64,000 nucleotides of DNA from Candidatus Aalborgicola bjergmarkensis (lineage in GTDB: Bacteria > Pseudomonadota > Gammaproteobacteria > Burkholderiales > Burkholderiaceae_C): positions 26,934-90,933 of the forward strand of contig JADJFE010000033.1 of NCBI GenBank assembly GCA_016708725.1, in the 5' to 3' direction. The notes under the pieces were generated by a model that searched no databases, was not told where the DNA came from, and saw only the letters and a list, made by a program, of their open reading frames with translations. Shown one piece after another: positions 62,025 to 64,000 of this stretch; the first letter of the stretch is position 1; every line of letters starts with the position of its first letter. A program made the translations under genes and the position numbers.

Positions 62025-62108
62025 GTTACTGCAGGGGTGCGATTCGCTGGAATTTCATATTGCCCATGATATGACAAATGCAAAAACTGCGCTGCAAAAC
62101 CCTCCTGC

Positions 62109-62203
62109 AAGCCTCCGTGGCGTTTTTTGGCCACAAATCAGGCATCAAATCAGCCTCTATCCCCCGTGGATCGTGCGGGGGCAGCTATCAATAATGTAGT
62201 AAA
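62109..62203 (+). repeat. Long copy of the dispersed repeat, intergenic
   Basis: GCAAGCCTCCGTGGCGTTTT, then AGGCATCAAATCAGCCTCTA, then CGTGCGGGGGCAGCTATCAA and TAATGTAGTAAAG. It matches 57479-57585 in inverted orientation and the short cores inside genes. It lies between the large membrane protein gene and rpiA, and is the only notable content of this gap. Confidence 0.8.
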
Positions 62204-62251
62204 GATATGTTTTTAATTTGAGATTCGCATGATGGATTCCAGGATGCGAGG

Positions 62252-62971
62252 TCAAAAGCGCAGTGTGCGTACCCCGTCTGCGGTGCCCAGCAAACAGACA
62301 TGGGCGCGTTGAAAGGCAAAAACTCCGACGGTGACCACCCCTGGCCATTGGCTGACCTCGGACTCAAACGCCAGCGGGTTGCTGATGTGCAAGCCGCTCA
62401 CGTCCAGAATATGCTGGCCATTGTCGGTAATCAGCGGCTGATCGCCTTGCATGCGCACCCGGCACGTGCCACCCTTGGCCGCGAATTGCGCCATGAGCCG
62501 GCGCGTGGCCATCGGGATCACTTCCACCGGCAAAGGAAATTTACCCAGCGTTTGTACCAGCTTGGATGCATCGGCAATGCAGACAAATTGTTCGGACTGC
62601 GCGGCCACGATTTTTTCGCGCGTCAGTGCCGCGCCGCCACCCTTGAGCATATGGCCATGGCCGTCAATTTCGTCGGCGCCATCAATGTAGACTGCCAGAC
62701 GGGGCACATCGTTGGTGTCGAATACCGGAATGCCCAAGCCCTGCAGCCGCACGGTACTGGCCGCTGAACTGGACACTGCGCCGGTAATCCGATCCTTGAT
62801 GGTTGCCAGCGCGTCGATGAACTTGTTGACGGTGGAGCCTGTGCCCACGCCCACCACTTCTCCTGGCACCACATAATGCAAAGCCGCCTGGGCAACCTGG
62901 GCCTTGAGTTCGTCTTGCGTCAGACTGGAAACAGACAAGACGGCATCCGCTTGTGTATGGGGGTGATTCAT
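62252..62971 (-). CDS. rpiA: Ribose-5-phosphate isomerase A
   Basis: A 239-residue enzyme of the pentose phosphate pathway. Phosphate-binding VVGVGTGSTVNKFIDAL, active-site YIDGADEIDGHGHMLKGGGA and base EKIVAAQSEQFVCIAD are intact. It diverges from pyrD with a 46 bp gap that holds both promoters. Confidence 0.96.
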   Translation of the reverse strand: MNHPHTQADAVLSVSSLTQDELKAQVAQAALHYVVPGEVVGVGTGSTVNKFIDALATIKDRITGAVSSSAASTVRLQGLGIPVFDTNDVPRLAVYIDGADEIDGHGHMLKGGGAALTREKIVAAQSEQFVCIADASKLVQTLGKFPLPVEVIPMATRRLMAQFAAKGGTCRVRMQGDQPLITDNGQHILDVSGLHISNPLAFESEVSQWPGVVTVGVFAFQRAHVCLLGTADGVRTLRF

Positions 62972-63017
62972 CGGTGAAAATAGGGGGGTGAATTGATAAA
63001 ACTGCAGGAATTATCCA

Positions 63018-64000
63018 ATGTCTCTTGTTCCCTATGGTCTGGTTCGTCGCGTTTTGTTCAGAATGGACCCCGAGGTGGCCCATGAAGTCGCCCTGGACGG
63101 ATTGTCCCGTTTTCAAAGCCCGGCGTTGAAGTGGGCGTTTTCTTCTTCCCGTCTGGAAGACCCGATTGAATTGGCCGGTTTGCGTTTTCCCAACCGGGTC
63201 GGCATGGCAGCTGGCCTGGACAAGAATGCACGCTGCATTGATGGTCTGGCCGCCATGGGCTTTGGCTTTGTCGAAGTCGGCACCGTCACGCCCAAACCCC
63301 AACCGGGCAACCCGAAGCCGCGCATCTTTCGTCTGCCCAAGGCGCAAGCGCTCATCAACCGCATGGGTTTCAACAACCAGGGGTTGGCAGCGTTTATTGC
63401 CAACGTGCAACGTTCTGCCTTGCGCCGCAAAAAAAGCCCTAGCTTGCTGTTGGGTTTGAACATTGGCAAGAATGCCGCCACACCCATCGAAAATGCCATC
63501 GACGATTATCTGACCTGTCTGGAAGGGGTCTATCCGCATGCGGATTATGTTACGGTCAATATTTCCAGCCCCAACACCCAGAACCTGCGCAGCCTGCAAA
63601 GTGACGAGGCGCTGGATGCCTTGCTCGCAGCTATTGCGCAACGCAGCAAAACCCTGCATAAACAGCGTGGTCGGCGCATTCCGATCTTTGTCAAAATAGC
63701 TCCCGATCTGGACGAAGCACAGATCGGGGTGATTGCCGCCACCTTGCTGCGCCACGGCATGGATGGGGTGATTGCCACCAACACCACCGTGAGCCGTGAC
63801 GCGGTGCAAGGACTTCCGCATGCAGAGGAAGCAGGCGGGCTCTCCGGTGCGCCGCTACGCGAGGCCAGCAACCGCGTCATCCGGCAATTGCGTGCGGCGC
63901 TGGGGCCGGACTTTCCCATCATTGGCGTAGGAGGAATCATGTGCGCGCAGGACGCCGTGGAAAAAATCCGCGCCGGTGCAAATGCGGTACAAATCTACAC
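63018..64000 (+). CDS. pyrD: Dihydroorotate dehydrogenase (quinone), 5' part
   Basis: A class 2, membrane-associated PyrD, oxidising dihydroorotate with quinone in pyrimidine synthesis. The 327 residues visible include the N-terminal membrane helix region, RVGMAAGLDKNARCIDGLAA (FMN site), the catalytic-Ser region YVTVNISSPNTQNLRSLQ, FVKIAPDL and IGVGGI. The last residues lie outside the window. Confidence 0.96.
   Translation, partial: MSLVPYGLVRRVLFRMDPEVAHEVALDGLSRFQSPALKWAFSSSRLEDPIELAGLRFPNRVGMAAGLDKNARCIDGLAAMGFGFVEVGTVTPKPQPGNPKPRIFRLPKAQALINRMGFNNQGLAAFIANVQRSALRRKKSPSLLLGLNIGKNAATPIENAIDDYLTCLEGVYPHADYVTVNISSPNTQNLRSLQSDEALDALLAAIAQRSKTLHKQRGRRIPIFVKIAPDLDEAQIGVIAATLLRHGMDGVIATNTTVSRDAVQGLPHAEEAGGLSGAPLREASNRVIRQLRAALGPDFPIIGVGGIMCAQDAVEKIRAGANAVQIY

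Noticed and set aside
63620..63650. A possible dispersed repeat core in pyrD (GCTCGCAGCTATTGCG)
   Set aside because: Only a short match around GCAGCTATT; the encoded ALLAAIAQR is ordinary for PyrD, so chance is more likely.
62682..63821. A long minus-strand frame across rpiA and pyrD
   Set aside because: Only an antisense shadow of pyrD running into another frame of rpiA; both real genes have intact catalytic motifs.

Overview
The window is GC-rich, densely coding bacterial chromosome. Gene content and order point to a betaproteobacterium of the Burkholderiales, most likely Comamonadaceae: nuoM-nuoN end of complex I, lptFG next to pepA-holC, the cysI-DUF934-cysHDN block with an APS-type CysH, lpxK-Trm112-kdsB-adk, and a dispersed ~100 bp repeat resembling ones I associate with that family. 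No rRNA, tRNA, CRISPR array or IS transposase was seen.

Layout. 1-7.4 kb is core: end of nuoM, nuoN, a CbiX-like chelatase, lptG, lptF (minus strand), then pepA, holC and a small gene. 7.4-11 kb encodes a large secreted repeat protein. 11.47-16.5 kb is an accessory graveyard: internally deleted remnants of an SNF2 helicase, a YhcG-type nuclease and a zeta-like kinase, an intact AlbA_2/ATPase gene, a lone MNT nucleotidyltransferase, a degenerate second cysN and a PIN-domain toxin module. 16.5-22.6 kb is the intact assimilatory sulfate reduction operon (TauE-like permease, cysI, DUF934, cysH, cysD, cysN). 22.7-32.8 kb holds a nucleotidyltransferase pair, a small basic protein behind a palindromic operator, rlmB, tesA/ybbA, an HD-GYP regulator with a hemerythrin, a twin-AMIN protein, tex and an HDOD protein. 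32.8-43.8 kb is a two-partner secretion locus on the minus strand: two filamentous-haemagglutinin-like exoproteins, their outer-membrane transporter and a periplasmic TPR-CHAT protease. 43.9-52.6 kb has a LivK-like binding protein, lpxK (frameshifted as read), vapBC, Trm112, kdsB, a stand-alone nuclease-domain protein, adk, methylmalonyl-CoA mutase and a cupredoxin. 52.6-64 kb has a DUF1631 protein, a TacAT-type pair, a Fic protein, a very large unknown membrane protein, rpiA and the start of pyrD.

Three themes stand out. (1) The two-partner secretion cluster carries its own CHAT protease, and both exoproteins end in the same Cys...GRGG...Cys tail, suggesting proteolytic maturation or anchoring. 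(2) Two toxin-antitoxin modules each sit between direct repeats of host genes (cysD-cysN, and the lpxK/Trm112 junction), and several neighbouring accessory genes have lost their middles. (3) A dispersed repeat sits between genes and also inside protein-coding genes (cysN, cysI, tex, lpxK, mutase), where it has been kept in frame as extra residues.
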